A stretch of 64,000 bases of DNA from Hyphomonadaceae bacterium UBA7672 (GTDB lineage: Bacteria; Pseudomonadota; Alphaproteobacteria; Caulobacterales; Hyphomonadaceae), in NCBI GenBank assembly GCA_002483135.1, contig DLHI01000032.1:1-64000 (forward strand). Reading direction: 5' to 3'. Each line of letters opens with the position of its first letter. Position 1 is the first letter of the stretch. A program made the position numbers and the translations under genes. Positions 62,768-64,000 of this stretch are shown piece by piece. The notes beneath the pieces were generated by a model. That model ran no database searches. It was not told the DNA's origin and saw nothing but the letters and a program-made list of their open reading frames with translations.

Positions 62768-63655
62768 ATGCGGATCTTCGACCGCAGCCTGCACGCGCGC
62801 CGACGCGCCCGTGCAGCGGCCGGCTATGGCGGCTATTCTTTCCTGAAAAAGGTCGCGGCGGAAGACATTGCCTTGCGCCTCGGCGCCATCAATCGCCGAT
62901 TTGATCGGGTGCTGGACCTTGGCGCACATGATGGCTTGCTGGCGAACACGCTTCGCGGCGACCCGCTGGTGGGACCCCGTCTTGGCGAGATCACCACGGC
63001 GGACCTGTCGCCCGCGTTCGCGCCGGACGTCATTGCCGACGAGGAAGCGCTGCCCTTCGCCGAAGGTACGTTCGACCTGGTTGTCTCCGCCCTGTCGCTG
63101 CACTGGGTCAACGACCTCCCCGGCGCGCTGATCCAGGTCCGCCGTGTCCTGAAGCCCGACGGACTGTTCATCGGCGCCGTGCTGGGCGGACGAACGCTCA
63201 GCGAGTTGCGCCAGTCGCTGCTGTCGGCGGAAGAGGAACTGCGCGGCGGCGCGGCCAACCGCGTCTCGCCCTATCTCGACGTGATCGACGGCGCCGGCCT
63301 TCTCCAGCGTGCTGGCTTTGCAATGCCGGTGGCGGACAATGACGCGCGGACAGTGCGCTACGCCCATCCCCTGAAGCTGCTCGGCGACCTGCGCGGCATG
63401 GGCGAGACCGCCGCTTTCGCCAGCCGCGAGGCGCCGCCGCTGACACGGGGGATACTGATGCGTGCGATGGAGACCTACACCCGGCGATTTTCCGATCCGG
63501 ACGGACGCGTACGCGCGACATTTGAATTTGTGACGCTATCAGGCTGGGCGCCCTCGCCCGACCAACCGAAGGCCAAGCGACCGGGCAGCGCAACGGTGCG
63601 TCTTGCCGACGCGCTTGGCGTGCGCGAACAGGGCGCGGGCGAAAAGGCAGGCTGA
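62768..63655 (+). CDS. SAM-dependent methyltransferase, BioC/NDUFAF5-like
   Basis: 295 residues. Family start MRIFDRSLHARRRARAAAG, SAM-binding VLDLGAHDGLLANTL, motif DLVVSALSLHWVNDLPGAL and VLKPDGLFIGAVLGG. Mitochondrial NDUFAF5 is an arginine hydroxylase for complex I assembly; bacterial members are unclear, also resembling BioC. Start ATG 62768 with GGGAAGG 8 bases upstream; an ATG at 62714 would overlap comF. Confidence 0.88.
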   Translation: MRIFDRSLHARRRARAAAGYGGYSFLKKVAAEDIALRLGAINRRFDRVLDLGAHDGLLANTLRGDPLVGPRLGEITTADLSPAFAPDVIADEEALPFAEGTFDLVVSALSLHWVNDLPGALIQVRRVLKPDGLFIGAVLGGRTLSELRQSLLSAEEELRGGAANRVSPYLDVIDGAGLLQRAGFAMPVADNDARTVRYAHPLKLLGDLRGMGETAAFASREAPPLTRGILMRAMETYTRRFSDPDGRVRATFEFVTLSGWAPSPDQPKAKRPGSATVRLADALGVREQGAGEKAG

Positions 63656-63662
63656 GCGCCGG

Positions 63663-63842
63663 TTACGGCGCGGAGTCGAACCCGGCCTGCACGGCGGTGA
63701 ACGAGTTGTTGGTGTTCGAGCCGATGGCCGAAGCGCCGCCGACGATCGCCAGCGAGATGATGCCCGCGATGAGGCAGTACTCGACCACGGTCGCGCCGGA
63801 GCGATCCTTGAGCAGCTTGAGAAAGAGGCTAAGAGTTTTCAT
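63663..63842 (-). CDS. Flp/Fap family type IVb pilin
   Basis: 59 residues, shorter than the usual call limit. The prepilin pattern is clear: basic start MKTLSLFLKLLKDRSG, then the hydrophobic segment ATVVEYCLIAGIISLAIV with the conserved Glu-Tyr pair at positions 5-6 after the Gly cleavage site. Flp pilins form tad pili for surface attachment. The start overlaps the mutT stop by 4 bases. No tad or cpa genes are in the window. Confidence 0.92.
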   Translation of the reverse strand: MKTLSLFLKLLKDRSGATVVEYCLIAGIISLAIVGGASAIGSNTNNSFTAVQAGFDSAP

Positions 63843-64000
63843 GCGCGTGCCGCCTTCGACCAGTCAATGAAACGCTCGAACAAGGGCAAGTCCGCGGCAG
63901 GAGCCGGATAGCTCCTGATTTCCGCGTCAGACACCCAGGCGAGCTGTTGGCCCTCCTTGGATTCGACTTCGCCTTCCCACTTCCGGATGAGGAACACCGG
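63839..64000 (-). CDS. mutT: MutT-type NUDIX hydrolase, C-terminal part
   Basis: Only the last 53 codons are in the window. The end reads VFLIRKWEGEVESKEGQQLA, then WVSDAEIRSYPAPAADLPLF, as in the C-terminus of 8-oxo-dGTP diphosphatases (EGQ-x-L-x-WV and YP-x-P-x-AD-x-P). The NUDIX box lies outside the window. The stop overlaps the Flp pilin start (ATGA). Confidence 0.85.
   Translation of the reverse strand, partial: PVFLIRKWEGEVESKEGQQLAWVSDAEIRSYPAPAADLPLFERFIDWSKAARA

Overview
The window is GC-rich chromosomal DNA from an alphaproteobacterium, most likely Caulobacterales and close to Hyphomonadaceae or Maricaulaceae. The strongest marker is a complete gcrA (54292-54831), a cell-cycle regulator typical of CcrM-bearing alphaproteobacteria. 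It is supported by a CarD regulator next to fdxA, a SUV3-type helicase, a sigma-32-family factor, a spinster-type MFS pair and an Entner-Doudoroff glucose pathway. No phage, transposase, integrase, rRNA or CRISPR array is visible. Two tRNAs are present: Arg (anticodon CCT) and Gly (anticodon CCC).

Layout. 0-9 kb: a truncated leftward gene, rpmB, a DUF3108 protein, a helicase that probably starts at CTG, an S4-domain protein, fdxA, carD, rpoH, then a tightly overlapped leftward trio (nuclease-fold lipoprotein, DUF6883, DUF4926). 9-23 kb: tRNA-Arg, a membrane-anchored protein of unknown function, a SET-domain protein, an orphan YjhX-type toxin, a BlaI / M56 peptidase / TonB-like signalling operon with two BlaI-type operators, a methyltransferase and SDR pair, a four-helix membrane protein with a C-terminal HTH-like segment, ettA, three small exported proteins, msrC, a MarR regulator and tRNA-Gly.

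23-33 kb: the Entner-Doudoroff genes zwf-pgl and edd-eda, separated by a curli-like csgA-csgH-csgB operon and a tryptophan-to-kynurenine pair (tdo and a kynureninase-like gene) with a divergent alpha/beta hydrolase. 33-46.5 kb: a serine hydrolase, dCTP deaminase, GST, a cyanide-insensitive-type cydAB oxidase with a DUF2474 subunit, metZ, yceI, apaG, and a TonB-dependent receptor with a PepSY membrane partner. 46.5-53 kb: hslO and argF-argD, separated by DUF2256, SDR, folE and BLUF genes that look light- and pterin-linked, plus a membrane protein. 53-64 kb: an ABC-2 permease, gcrA with six GANTC sites upstream, DUF3916-like and DUF1643 proteins, two MFS paralogues, radC, map, DUF1178, grx, comF, a methyltransferase, an Flp pilin and the 3' end of mutT.

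Two themes stand out. First, gene groups that are usually contiguous in this class (zwf-pgl-edd-eda and argD-argF-hslO) appear split by inserted functional modules. Second, several intergenic regions carry strong symmetry: four large REP-like inverted repeats, twin BlaI operators, a palindrome centred on a CcrM GANTC site, a near-perfect 15-bp-arm dyad before yceI, and leader or attenuator hairpins at rpmB, rpoH and csgA. Functions were assigned by reading motifs only; no database search was run.
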